64,000 nucleotides of DNA from Cordylochernes scorpioides. Its lineage: Eukaryota > Arthropoda > Arachnida > Pseudoscorpiones > Chernetidae. This document shows positions 29,904 to 41,627 of this stretch, in pieces (within the stretch, counting starts at the first letter, position 1; every line of letters begins with the position of its first letter). The DNA lies in NCBI GenBank assembly GCA_030710605.1, contig CP092874.1:24027921-24091920 (forward strand), written 5' to 3'. The notes beneath the pieces were generated by a model that was given only the letters and a program-made list of their open reading frames with translations, did no database searches and had not been told where the DNA came from. The position numbers were made by a program, and so were the translations under genes.

Positions 29904-32105
29904 ACAATTAAAACATACTTTATTGACACTCGTCAATAGTTACATTCAATCAAGAATTAATGGGATTTACAGATTAGGGGGGGGGGAGCATTTCGCTGAG
30001 TATGCGCAGGCCCTCACGCACAAAGGGATCCGAGCTCCGAGCGCGCTCAGATACAGCGCTGACGATCCCGGCAAGAGTGGTTCTCTTCTGAGTGGAGAGG
30101 CGCCTGAGGAGAGGTTCCCTATCGTCGGGGAAAATAATTGCCTCTACGATGTCACCCTCAGTGACTCCGATATCGGATAAAGTCTCCGAGTAGCGCTCAT
30201 CGCTTAATTCATATATTATGTCATTTGCCTGGTCGTAGCAGGCATCAATGAATTCGTTAGACAGTGGAGGTGGAGGTGTCGCGATGTCCGGCGACGTCTT
30301 TTCCCCGTGGAGAGCGAATGGTGTTGGCTTAGAAGGCCAAGGCGCAGGCAGTGTGGGTGTTGGAGGCACTGCTGGTGTTGTCCTGAGCTCGGCCTTGACT
30401 TGTCCGAGGACCTTATATAAATTAGAGGTGTGTCCGGGCTTCAGGTCCAGAATTTGACCGATCAGGCCGACGAGGGCGTCGCACTGCGGAGGCGACAGGA
30501 GGGGTCCCTTCCTCTGCGCCTTGGTCCTCGAGGAGAGGAGGTCCAGGACCTCCTCCCGCCCAAGACCAAGGGCGTCCGTCTTAGCGAATGACACGCTGGG
30601 GAGCCCCTCGATGAAAGCATCGAGGTCGACTCTCGTTGCGTTTTTTGCCGATGACGTGGAGGACGCAAAGGTCTCCTCCACGATGGACATCTCCACTTCC
30701 GGTGTTGGGGCCGCAGGCTCGCGACTCCCAGGTGTTTGCAGGGACGGAGCAGGGGTCACTGGTGGAGGGGCAGGAGGCGTCTCCTCCATAGGAAAGGCTG
30801 GGGCCGCTGGTGGAGATGGCCGAGGTGCGGATGAGTGGAGCGCAGCTCGGGCCACGGGAGGAGCGCTGCAAACCTCCATGGCTGGATTGGAGGGTGTCGG
30901 CGCAGGAGGCTGGGCTGCTGACCGCTGAGGCGGTGCAGGGGTGGTCGGTGGTGGGACGCCAGCAGGAGTGGTCGGTGGGGGCCGTTCTGGTGTTGTTGGC
31001 CAGCCCTGCAAGCAGGGGGCAGATGGCCCTCCGATGCCCTTGTCCGTGGCACCTGGAACACCTGATGCCCGAGGATAGGTACGCAGGCCAGGCTTGGCCT
31101 TTGATGTTGATGTCAAGGCGGGTTGGAAGCCTCTCGATGGTGATCCCCTCATGTAGGGTGATGAAGACGTCACGCCGGCCATCGACGTAGACGTAGGGGC
31201 CCGCCTTCATCTGCTTAGGGGCGATGGACGTAACCCGCCCATATGTAGAGAGGGCGGTGATGACAGCAGAGTCCGCCACAAAGAAGGGGAGGTTACCCAC
31301 TGTAATCCTTTCCGCTCTTTTGCGGAAAGGGAATGCCCTGAGGAGTGTTCCCTCAACCTCGAGGCCCTCACTTATGAGGCGCTCGGCCAGGCCTCTGTTG
31401 GTCAGTCCCAGGAGCTGGTGGCCGTTCACCTTGGTGATCTGGATGACTCCGGCAGTTCCTCCGAGCATCCTGTCCAGTGCCCTAAGGTAGTGGAAGGGCT
31501 CCAGTTCGGGGCTGTGTTCGATGTACACACAGTGTTCCTCGGAGGAGGACGCCTGCCGCGCCCTGGCTTCCGCGATGTGTGCTCTGGTGACCCTGATCTC
31601 TTGGGCCCGCGGCACCGAACCCGCCGATGGTTGAGGTCGGCGAATGGTCCTAGAGCCTCCGGGATTGGAGGATGGTGCAGCCGCCGTAGGCGAATTTGCC
31701 GAGCCACGGCGCCTCTTCCTACCCTGGACGAGGGTAAATCCTTCCTCAGCTCCAGGATTCACCTCTTCTGTGATGTCAGCCCAGTTTCTCCGGACTTGAG
31801 CAGCGGCGTCAGAAGTTGGAGTAGCCGCAAGGTCGGCCGGCGCGGCAGAATTTGCATCCTGGCTGCCGGCGGAGGGATTTACATAGTTTTGATTTTTAGT
31901 CAAAACTATTGGATTTTTGTTCTGCAAAACGTCTTTTGCTGTTATTTCCGCACTGGGCTGTGCTTTAGAGCCGAGCCTTACAGGCTTGTCTTCGGCTTTT
32001 GACGGGCTTTCAGCCCATACCATATTTGTCGCCATCCGCGACACTTTCCGCCCGCCAGAGGCGAAAAACTCAGGAGCCCGCGCGACGCGCGGCCGCACGG
32101 CCGAG
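29904..32105 (-). mobile_element. ORF1-only LINE (2.2 kb)
   Basis: Flanked by the 12-bp direct repeat tgtagacatgtg (29892-29903 and 32106-32117), a part of the minisatellite unit, so the insertion lies inside the array. On minus it has a GC-rich 70-base leader, one gag-like ORF and a 70-base 3' UTR with AATAAA, ending tgttttaattgt without poly-A. No endonuclease or reverse transcriptase is present. It is much richer in GC than its surroundings. It resembles half-LINEs that keep only ORF1; an internal deletion of a two-ORF LINE is equally possible. Confidence 0.85.
29974..32035 (-). pseudogene. LINE ORF1 (Gag-like, CCHC) with one frameshift
   Basis: From the ATG at 32035 (MATNMVWAESPSKAED) the frame reads an acidic/basic N-terminus with RRNWADITEEV and GFTLVQGRKRRRG, a nucleic-acid-binding middle, and a zinc knuckle CSRCHGQGHRRAIC near residue 350. 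The frame then fails at or near a run of five C (about 30977-30981) and continues in the next frame through a proline-rich linker to a helical C-terminus (VDLDAFIEGLPSVSFAKT, later DACYDQANDIIYELSDE), ending at 29974. The order resembles I/Jockey-type ORF1 proteins of arthropods. A sequencing error could explain the single shift. Confidence 0.8.
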
Positions 32106-33010
32106 TGTAGACATGTGGTGTACTTACAGTACAAGCTGTCACAACCCTCTACCCACCATGTTTTCATGGCCTGGTACTACATATGTAGACATGTGGTGTA
32201 CTTACAATACAAGTTGTCACAACCCTCTACCCACCATGTTATCATGGCCTGGTACTACATGTGTAGACATGTGGTGTACTTACAGTACAAGCTGTCACAA
32301 CCCTCTACCCACCTTGTTATCATGGCCTGGTACTACATGTGTAGACATGTGGTGTACTTACAGTACAAGCTGTCACAGCCCTCTACCCACCATGTTATCA
32401 TGGCCTGGTACTATATGTGTAGACATGTGGTGTACTTACAGTACAAGCTGTCACAACCCTCTACCCACCATGTTATCATGGCCTGGTACTACATGTGTAG
32501 ACATGTGGTGTACTTACAGTACAAGCTGTCACATCCCTCTACCCACCATGTTATCATGGCCTGGTACTACATGTGTAGACATGTGGTGTACTTACAGTAC
32601 AAGCTGTCACAACCCTCTACCCACCATGTTATCATGGCCTGGTACTACATGTGTAGACATGTGGTGTACTTACAGTACAAGCTGTCACAACCCTCTACCT
32701 ACCATGTTATTATGGCCTGGTACTACATGTGTAGACATGTGGTGTACTTACAGTACAATATTGAACAACCCTCTACCCACCATGTTATCATGGCCTGGTA
32801 CTACATGTGTAGACATGTGGTGTACTTACAGTACAATATTGAACAACCCTCTACCCACCATGTTATCATGGCCTGGTACTACATGTGTAGACATGTGGTG
32901 TACTTACAGTACAATATTGAACAACCCTCTACCCACCATGTTATCATGGCCTGGTACTACATGTGTAGACATGTGGTGTACTTACAGTACAATATTGAAC
33001 AACCCATCAT
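32106..33010. repeat. 78-bp minisatellite B, copy 2, right part
   Basis: About eleven units. The last four replace agctgtcac by atattgaac in the tacagtacaa context, showing local spread of a variant; that variant also ends the array at about 14040. Long frames over it, including a 375-codon one, are repeat translations. Confidence 0.9.
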
Positions 33011-33908
33011 AGCGCCTGATACTGTGCGTATTTATCAGGAATAAGTCAAACCCAGTTCAGCAGACACCATCTATCAGCGCAGAACCTACAAGAATGATAA
33101 CTCTATTTACCCATAATTTACTGTATACTGGAGAAATTTGTTTTGATGCCTATAAATCTATCTCCAGCTAACAAAGATGGATGGGAAGGAAAATGATAAT
33201 TTGTCAATTTTGACATACACCATTTTCCAGCAAGTCAAAACACTTTAAATTTGTTCATCCGTTTTTAGAACTTGTTTATTTATAGTAGATGGTTAGTTAT
33301 ATATGGACTTATTTATAGGTAGCTTTTCCGCGGTCTGGTAGATTAATCTGGTATAACCGTTGAGAGGGTTTATCCTTGATGAGCCATGCCTTCATCTACA
33401 ATCACTTATCTCTCTATCTGACGTAGAGCCATCTACGTGGTCCCTGACGTCACATCCTTGATAACGTAGATGTTCTTTCTTTTATATATAGACGTCATAC
33501 CATAATTTAGCGTTTTCTTTGTTGTTCTACTAACACTGTTGGCGTCATCAATCTATATCTGATGGCATATAGACGTTTTTTTTTAAAGGATAACCATACT
33601 AAATGGATCATAGGCGTTGATTATGGCTAAGAAAGGAAAACATTGAAGCACAAATGTTTATTTTACAAATGAAACAGAATTCTACTGTTTTTACTTCTAA
33701 TGAAAATATATTGGGAGCGCTTGGTTCATCAGTGATCAATTCTCCCAACGGTTTCCCCAATTTAATCTACCAGACCACACTTCTTAGATCTCTAATACTG
33801 TATTGGACGATTCTGATTATATATGCTACACTGAAGGGTGAAATCTTAGAAATGGTATTCAAGTAAACTATGGACATAAGCTTTTAAGACAGTAGAATTA
33901 CATATATA
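33011..33908. other. Duplicated block with hairpin repeat
   Basis: 33011-33255 matches 14036-14316 and 33256-33908 matches 40982-41930. It includes the ttgggagcgcttggttcatc hairpin repeat at about 33712-33775. The short frames here have no domain. Confidence 0.7.
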
Positions 33909-34414
33909 TCTATATATATAAAAATGAATGTTTGTATGTTTGTCTGTTTGTTGGTCTGTATGCCCGGTATACAAATTCGCAGTAGTTCACTAATTCAAAC
34001 CAAAATTTCCATACATAGGTAAAAAATAACGGGGATGACGATAGGCTATTTTAAAAAATATATAAATCAATTATTAAAACTATATATTCAAATTATTCTA
34101 CTTAGCTCACGAGCAGCGCCCTCTAGAACGCGGGCGATCTGACGGCGGCGCGCGCCCGTTGGCTGCCGGCGAGCACGTGACTTCCCTGCCCCCTGCCCCC
34201 CCTCGAAAAAATGTAATCGTCCGGCTGCCGGCCGGTTGTACAGTCCAAGTTCCCACCGACCAATCAGAGGGATCAAGAGGTCCTGGCGCGCGGGGGCAGA
34301 GTTGGTGACACAGAAAAAAGCCTCGCGGGTGACCTCCGGGAACTACGTCCATCTTCCATATGTAATATACATTTAATCGTGTAAACCCGGTGGTTGCCCG
34401 GGTCATTCGTCTAG
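33909..34414 (+). mobile_element. Non-autonomous Helitron
   Basis: It starts TCTATATATATAAAAATGAA after an A and ends with a ggttgcccgggt-type hairpin, cattcgt and CTAG (34411-34414) before T. It shares the gctcacgagcagcgccctct segment with the inverted Helitron at 44308-44821, and the gcgcgcccgttggctgcc segment with 27237-28094. The centre, about 34110-34340, is GC-rich without a credible gene. Confidence 0.82.
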
Positions 34415-34427
34415 TATTTTATAAAGA

Positions 34428-34633
34428 AGTAAAGCCATACAAACAATTTTTTTAGATGCACAAATACCTTTTTAGGTATGAAAGGACCACTGAATGCCAA
34501 AAATGTCTCTTGTAGGCAACAAAAGACCTGTAAAAGCATACAAACAACTCTTCAGATGCGCAAATACCTTTTTAGGTATTAAAAGACCACTGAATGCCAA
34601 ATATGACTCTTGTAGGCAACAAAAGACCTGTAG
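34428..34633. repeat. Two tandem copies of a 105-bp unit
   Basis: The segment with gcacaaatacctttttaggt recurs about 105 bases later. Contig 3 has a single copy at 42165-42265. Confidence 0.75.
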
Positions 34634-35137
34634 ATAGATTAGTCTGGGTAAATTGGAAGAAAAGAAATTTATTATACATGGATTTACCACGGATTCACCG
34701 CAAATGAAGATAAAAAAAAACTAATCACAATCAATATTGAGATAATGAAATTTATTATAGAAAACAATCTTAGAAAAACATCATCGATATCTTTCAAACC
34801 AAAACAGATAAATCACACAATAGATAAAATAATAGAAATTGTAAATGATAGACATCTCTGGAGATTTAGCAACCCACTGAAGACGCTGAGAACTATTTCA
34901 GAAAAGAAAAATATATCAATAGAACTCTATAATTTCTACATATCAATTGTAAACAGATTTATACACAAAAGAGGTAGTGAGGAAAGTTTTAGAACAGATG
35001 TGTAAATAAATCCCTTTTCAAACAAAGGCTCACGTGCACATGGGGAAAGGGAAGAAAAAATTACTGTATTATTTTGTTGTTGTATGGCGAATCCATACAG
35101 GGCAATGGGCCCTAATAAAATCCTTTTTGTTGTTGTT
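34634..35137 (+). pseudogene. LINE 3' end: ORF2 C-terminus, 3' UTR and TTG tail
   Basis: An 86-codon frame (34745-35005) contains LKTLRTISEKKNISIELYNF, clearly related to the ORF2 C-terminus of the LINE at 820-6454. It is followed by a 3' UTR with a cagggc...gccct stem and a TTGTTG tail ending about 35136. The 5' part is missing. Homologue at 42266-42775. Confidence 0.75.
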
Positions 35138-35225
35138 GTTGTAAATGATAGACATCTCTGAAATTTCTTAATTGACTCTATATTCCCTTGTAAGTAGTTA
35201 TATTGGTATCTTGTAAATATAACTA

Positions 35226-35970
35226 CAAGGGGGGATCAATAAATAAGGTGAATTATCTTATTTATTAAAAATTAAAAAAGCAAAAATAATTTAAACAACA
35301 GAATATTAAAATATAACATCGAAATACTATTTAAGGTGTTCTGTTCTTTTTTCCCACGCGCGGCGCGAGACTTATAAATAAACTAAAATGGAAGCTCCCT
35401 TGAAGGATTGCACCACGCTTGAACAACGTGCAGTTATTCGTTTCTTGAATGCAGAAGGTATGCCAAATATGCCAAAGAATGAAAAATATCTATGGTGAGT
35501 CTTGTTTGTCTCAAAAAACATTTATAAATGGGTTAACGAGTTCAAAAATGGACGAATTCCACATTTCCTCAATTTGGACCAAAAACTTAACCGTATTCGG
35601 GTTTCAAAGGCCGCATACATAATGTAAAACTGTATCTACAATCATTAAATTAGGTTTTGAAGTTTTAGAACATCCTGCATATAGTCCAGACCTAGCCCCC
35701 TCTGACTATTTCCTTTTTGGACTACTAAAGAAGGATTTAATGGGAAAGCGATTTGACTCGGATGAAGATGTCTAGAAAGTGGTGCAAGATATTTTTCACA
35801 CGCTTCCTAAGAGTGTCTATAAAGAGGGTATTTACAAGTTGCCAGAACGATGGAGACGATGTATAGAGAGCCAAGGTGATTATTTTGAATAAATCAAGTC
35901 CTAATTTTTAATATCGTTCTTTTTTTTTTTAAATAAATTATAATTCACCTTATTTATTGATCCCACCTTG
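35226..35970 (+). mobile_element. Mariner-like element, decayed and internally deleted
   Basis: Ends are inverted repeats of about 30 bp (CAAGGGGGGATCAATAAATA and relative), with TA at 35224-35225 and 35971-35972. Contig 3 near 45592-45605 lacks it. On plus, conceptual segments TTLEQRAVIRFLNAEGMP and, later, HPAYSPDLAPSDYFLF represent the two ends of a mariner transposase including the last catalytic aspartate; the middle is deleted and an in-frame stop follows FDSDEDV. It is a different family from the mariner at 58465. Confidence 0.85.
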
Positions 35971-36026
35971 TATAAAAAAACTCTGTTCAGAATAAAAATT
36001 TCAATAAAAATTTTACTAAATGAACT

Positions 36027-36232
36027 ACACTCATGGAGACAAAACTTATGGTAGTTGGAAGTCTTTGATGTCGCTGGTCGTCTGTTTTTTTTTTTTTTGA
36101 AGGAGACAGAGGCAATTTTGTTCATACTTAGTTATCTCGTGTATCTTCAATAAAGGTCACTGTAATATATTTCAGAGTTATTGTCTAAATCCTGATATAC
36201 ATGCTAAAAGGTACAACTTCCTTAAGTTTTGA
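36027..36232. mobile_element. Tc1-like MITE, single unit
   Basis: The same MITE family as 26182-26396, with one half-unit; the last bases of the right end are replaced by gagaattcg. Homologue at 45656-45857. Confidence 0.75.
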
Positions 36233-37916
36233 GAATTCGAAACTATTATAGACGCGTATTATTATTTTTTAAAAATTAAACAAATTTATACTGCCCTTAG
36301 TGTAATAAAAATTTAATGGGAGGTCCTGGCTCATCAGTGGTGAACCCTCCCATCGGTTTCACTAGTTTAAGTTTTGTCTATGAGTGTATAAACCCTGTAC
36401 CTATCTCTTTACTTGTATCACTGTCCGTGTACACGTCAATAAACCAACTAAAGGATCTGATATCAAGAGGAAGTGACTCACATTTGTCACTCATTAGTAA
36501 TATAGAGGAGGTAGCCACACATGACTATCATGGTTAACAAACATTTGTACTACGTGGAGTTTTTTTGTTGGAATTTTAAACTACAGACCCCAAATAGATG
36601 AACTAGATATAGATGTGTTCGATAAAAATTCAAGAATCAAGGGACGAGTTTCTTTTATACGACGATTTATTACAAAACGCTCAAGCTTTCGGGCTGGCCG
36701 GCCCTTCTACAGGAGAAAAGTGAAAACATATGGAACATTGGACACTATATAGGGATGAGACTATTAACATATTAAAAACTATAGGGACTTTGCATATCTA
36801 CGAAATGTTGAGAGGAATAATTAGCATACTAGGAAATTATGGAAAGGAGAATTTAACATGCATGATAATAGCTATTGAATGTAGTAGAGTTAGGAATATT
36901 TTCTAATGTCTATGAGGGAGGAGGGATACGCACTGATGGAGGATACAAGGCTATGGGAACAGGGATTGGTAGGATTCAGGGAGGTCGATGTGTCTATTAG
37001 ACGTGTTCATGTTGTCTCCATTTAAAATCCAAATTGTAGCGGTTCTATATTGTGTAAATATAAAATACACCTTGAAAAGGTAAAAATGAAATTCAGGTAA
37101 AAAGTTTCTAGTCATAAAATATATCTTAAACAATAACTTTAATTAACACAAAGCAATGACTCGTAATGACGACCAGGCCATCCTGACGTCTGCCAAATAC
37201 ATCATCTACCTCTACTTCGTATAGGTTGGGCTGACCGGAGGACCCGCTCATCGCCTGGGAAAGAAGGTTCACTCGCCGGGGCACATCCCTCGCATGATAA
37301 TCTATATTTTAGTTTTATTTCCATTTTTAATGTAAATTATTAACAAGAAGTCAATAAAATTTGTTTCAATTGTCAAAGCAATGACTCTAATAACTGCTCT
37401 GTATGGACTATAAATAAAGATTTACATATTTTTTCATCATTGTACCTTATTTGCATAAAAGGCTCAAATAAAGAAAAAACTGGATACTATGGTATACATA
37501 ATCTGTTACTATTAATTTTAAATAAATTTAAAATATCAGAGATATTATTTTGAATAAATGGGGCGAGCATCAAACATGATGTAACAATATATCCTTTTCA
37601 ATAAAATGTTAAGTTAAAAAAACACCAGGCATCCAGGGAGAAGTTTCTTACAAGATTTTTCAATTTATAAATTTTTAGCTTTCGGGCACGAAAGCCCTTC
37701 TAGAAGAGAAAGCGTGATACAGTAGAAGGACTCTCGTGCCCGAAAGCTTGAGATTTGTAAATTAAAAAGTATTTTGAAAAACTTATCCCTGGAGACCTGG
37801 TGTTCTGGTTCAAAATCACATTAATAGGTACCGCTCAACAAGAGCAACCTAGTTCATTATAATTGAAACAATGAATAATATGTGAAGGTTATTCAGATAT
37901 TAAACAATTTTTAACG
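36233..37916. other. AT-rich duplicated block without gene
   Basis: Matches 45858-47524 closely. It contains the cctggctcatcagtggtgaa hairpin repeat (36318-36362), a GCTTTCGGGCTGGCCGGCCC/cttctacaggag stem-loop (36690-36718) and a longer inverted repeat at about 37670-37775 with two gctttcgggc motifs. Short frames have no domain. Confidence 0.65.
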
Positions 37917-38016
37917 CGGGATTCAATCCCGGTTTATGACTGTCGGGAATCGAACGTGTTACCCTCTCATCCACCGACTTATATCGGGAATCGAGCGTGT
38001 TACCCTCTCATCCACC
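37917..38016 (-). mobile_element. tRNA-like SINE head remnant with duplicated A-box part
   Basis: On minus it reads ggtggatgagagggtaacac (A-box-like), repeated once with a 41-bp step, then GGGATTGAATCCC (B-box-like) at 37919-37931. The same head type occurs singly at 63773-63836. Amplified homologue at 47525-47940. Confidence 0.6.
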
Positions 38017-38424
38017 TTTTTGACCTGGTGTTTTCAACTTAATATAGCCTTTTATAAAAAATATAAAAAAGTCAGTTGTTGATATTAAAAATTTAAAAAA
38101 GCATATCCCGTCCGTGCTCCCATGAGCATTTATAGATTTTTATGTAAGTACAATCAGGATATGCCTTTTTATTTTTTAATATCCTTTTATATATTTTTAC
38201 ATAATTTTTTATTTTCTCTAATCCAAAATTTACATACTTACGGCATTTTTCTTATTCTTTAAAAAAATAATAATAATAAAGAGAGAGAACAAATCAGTAT
38301 ATGAAATCACTACAGCGCTTAGTTACAAACTTATCTCCAATCGAATTAAACCAAAGAAAACTGTTATAACCAATCTTCTAGAAAGGAGATGCGTAGTTTA
38401 GAGAAATTCTAAGAAACTTGACTA

Positions 38425-38778
38425 AGATCTTGTTCGAAGGTATCTCGAGAACACTTCCTTTGAAGCCGCCTACGATCATCCTCTTCCTTTCTTCAGTTTT
38501 TCTCCCTTCCTTAGTCGTCGAGTCCATAGAACTCTTTTTTTACAACAGAATTTGTATTGTATCTCTTGTTTGAGTATGTGTGTTTTTATTTATATGGAAT
38601 TTATTAATTCCTTGTAAATATTCTCATTTACAGGGCTGTGCAAGAGAAGAAACATTGAGAAAAGATAACCGTATGTAAATTGATATGTAAAGAATGATCA
38701 TCTGTAAATAATTGAGTCATCTTTTCTAAGCAAATATGTAGGGCATAGATCCCCAATAAAAGTATTGTTGTTGTTGTA
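38425..38778 (+). mobile_element. LINE 3' end fragment
   Basis: A possible LINE ORF end (tcttgttcgaaggtatctcg...) is followed by a UTR and a ttgttgttg tail near 38766-38777, preceded by an agggcatagatcccc motif. Homologue at 48325-48690. Confidence 0.6.
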
Positions 38779-38854
38779 AACTCATATTTTTATAGAGTAT
38801 ATATATATATTGTGTCAAAATATATTTTATTAGCAGATTATCAATTTCGATATA

Positions 38855-39774
38855 CAGTGTACTCCGCTTATAACAAAGTCGGTTATAGCGAAATTCCGCA
38901 TATAGCGAATGAAATTGTCTGCACGAAAGAAAAGAAGGGCTTAAACCATTAAAAGAACTCTGGATATTGCGAAGTCGGATATAAAGAATTTTCGCTTATA
39001 ACGAAGTGATTTGCATGTATAAATTTTTATTTTATCCGTTTATAACGAAGTTTTCTCATTTACCATTATAATTGACTAATATATTATGCATAATATATAT
39101 CAAATTACAACGTGTGAATGACACAAATTTAATGATACACAACAAATAAGTTAATAATATACAATTTTAAAATATGCAAACATATTATAAGTATTTTTTT
39201 TTACATTATTTAAACAAAATTAAATTGTTTAATAAACGCTTATATTTTATTAATATAAATAACGTTTACCGTTAGAGATGGATTTCGATTCTTATGCTGA
39301 CGCTGACAATGACGTCGTTACAAATGCCATGTTATCCGATGTAGAAATTGTCGAGAGCATTCTTCAAGCAAAAGAAGAAGAAGAAACGGACCAAGTTGAT
39401 GAAGAAGTAGACCCAATTGTCCACATTCCGCATCCAAAAGAGGTCTTGGAGAGCATTCAAACTCTGCGATTGTTTCTTCAATGTCAGGATGAGTCCAAGT
39501 CTCTTCATAGGCATCTGTCAGACTTGGACAACATCGAAAAGAGTGTTCAGCACTTGTTACTGACTTCTAAATGTCAAAAGAAAATCACAAACTACTTCTC
39601 CAAAAACACCTGATGAGGTTGTTATTGATCTTTGTGTTGCTCTTTTGAGTTGAATAGTAAATAAAATTATTGGTACAAAAATTTTTTTTTTTCCAACTGC
39701 GGATATAACAAACTTCGGATATAACAAAGTGATTGTCATGGATAATGTGACTTCGTTATAAGCGGAGTACACTG
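38855..39774 (+). mobile_element. pogo/Tigger element, internally deleted
   Basis: A 920-bp element with 26-bp inverted repeats (CAGTGTACTCCGCTTATAAC..., one mismatch) and TA at 38853-38854 and 39775-39776. The paralogous site at about 48757-48766 reads as a precise empty TA site. Near both ends are further gcttataacgaag-type subterminal repeats. It keeps only the C-terminal part of the transposase. Confidence 0.93.
39278..39613 (+). pseudogene. Tigger transposase C-terminal fragment
   Basis: A 111-residue frame, acidic at the start (MDFDSYADADNDVVT, EEEETDQVDEE), then a helical region (EVLESIQTLRLFLQCQDES) and a final QKKITNYFSKNT resembling the PIP-box-like end of pogo/Tigger transposases. 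The CENP-B-type DNA-binding and DDE domains are missing. The first ATG may not be a real start. Confidence 0.75.
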
Positions 39775-40881
39775 TATATAGTTTGCTTCTCTGTAAACTT
39801 CTCTCATTGCCTAGCTTGTATATCATATTTTTGTTATTTTGTATTATAAAAAAAATTCCGTGCACTCTGTAGTTTATCTTTCCAAATTATATTTGTACCT
39901 TTCTTTTTCAATTTAGTTACAAGGTAATAACAATCAATTTTTACATATACTTTGTTAAATTTGGTGATATATATGTTATAATAAATTTGTCAGGCTTACT
40001 GTTATGATATATTTTGTATAATAAAGATTTGAAAGTGCAGTCGTGTTCAAAGAATAGAGGAATATTTACTATCAAGTTTTATTCTCAATATTTCATTTAA
40101 ATAAAATTATATAATAAAACATTTTCACGGCTATATAGAATTTATAAAATTAATTATATATTAGTAAATTTTAAAAATAAGTGAGCTAACTATACATATT
40201 TACTACAAATATTTGAAAAGTGGCATATTCTAAAACTCTATGGTAAAAAAAAAGTATAATATTCAGTGAATGAAAATAATATATATTTTTAAATTATATA
40301 TAAAATACTTACATTTTTAGATTATATAATATATCACCCCAGTGAAATAAATTTGAATGTTAAAATTTTAAAATAAAATTGGTAATTACAAAATAATTAA
40401 TTAAACGAAATCAAAATATATATAGAAATGATTACAAATTGAACAATAAAAATCAATGTCCAAATTTTTCAAAAATAAACAAAAGATAGTTTTTTTAATA
40501 AATAATTTATATAATTTTTGAAATTATAATAAAAGTCTATATAAGAAATAATAATGATTGATTTATATGAAATTTATATGAAGAAAAAAAAAAGGTATTT
40601 AAATTATGAGTAATTATATATTAGTTAGATTTCAAAATATTAAAACAAAGCAACAGAAAATGTTTATTTTTACACAGATAATAATTTAAAATGAATTGTT
40701 CCTAAAATAATAACATTTAAATGCATGCGAAATAATATATATAAATATATTTTATTAATAATAGTTGAATAATAAATTGATAATAGAGAGATAGATGAGG
40801 TGACATTAAGTATATTTTGTACCATAAGATTTGGTGCTGATATTTAAAAATGATTTGACAAAAAAGGGATATAACTATAAA
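39775..40881. other. Very AT-rich stretch, no gene
   Basis: Matches 48767-49870. No ORF, inverted repeat or RNA motif. The contig ends in ataactataaa where the homologue has a longer A-run. Confidence 0.7.
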
Positions 40882-40981
40882 NNNNNNNNNNNNNNNNNNN
40901 NNNNNNNNNNNNNNNNNNNNNNNNNNNNNNNNNNNNNNNNNNNNNNNNNNNNNNNNNNNNNNNNNNNNNNNNNNNNNNNNN
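40882..40981. other. Assembly gap (100 N)
   Basis: A run of exactly 100 N between contigs 2 and 3. Confidence 0.99.
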
Positions 40982-41319
40982 CATCCGTTTTTAGAACTTG
41001 TTTATTTATAGTAGATGGTTAGTTATATATGGACTTATTTCTAGGTAGCTTTTCCGCGGTCTGGTAGATTAATCTGGTATAACCGTTGAGAGGGTTTATC
41101 CTTGATGAGCCAGGCCTTCATCTACAATCACTTATCTCTCTATCTGACGTAGAGCCATCTACGTGGTCCCTGACGTCACATCCTTGATAACGTAGATGTT
41201 CTTTCTTTTATATATCGACGTCATACCATAATTTAGCGTTTTCTTTGTTGTTCTACTAACACTGTTGGCGTCACCAATCTATATCTGATGGAATATAGAC
41301 GTTTTTAAAAGTATAACCA

Positions 41320-41614
41320 ACAACAACAACAAAAAGCCTTTATTTAGGGTCACTATACAGGATTCACCAGAGGTATGCATAAGAACAAAGCAGTGAGACA
41401 AAGGAAACAACGATATAAACAGAAGGAAAAGAAAAAAAAAGAAAAAACAACAAGAAAGAGAAAGAGGGAAGCAAGAAAAACAACACAAAAAGAGTAGCAG
41501 TAAGAAAGTGATGAGTGAGTGTCACTTGGCCTTCTTCTGAGATATGGACTTGTGGAAACCATAAAACGCCGTAGCAATATACTTATTCTGGGTCATATTG
41601 TCAATTATTGATTT
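41320..41614 (-). mobile_element. LINE 3' end fragment
   Basis: Flanked by aaaag(t/g)ataacca at 41307-41319 and 41615-41627; the paralogous site near 33577-33592 lacks it. The minus-strand end has a TTGTTG tail and a UTR almost identical to 22726-22899 but longer. Confidence 0.85.
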
Positions 41615-41627
41615 AAAAGGATAACCA

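Larger units (their letters stand above)
24138..33255. repeat. Large duplicated block, copy 2 (matches 1-14316)
   Basis: This is the second copy of the block in contig 1. It continues without a break into 33256, whose homologue starts contig 3 at 40982. The first 780 bases are AT-rich, without a credible gene, and nearly identical to 1-819 apart from small indels. A 60-codon ORF present in both copies (266-448 and 24425-24607) has no recognisable domain and is probably chance. Confidence 0.85.

Noticed and set aside
30248-31490. Plus-strand and alternate frames in the GC-rich ORF1 element
   Set aside because: GC-rich sequence suppresses stops in all frames; only the minus frame has the CCHC knuckle and a plausible leader and 3' UTR.
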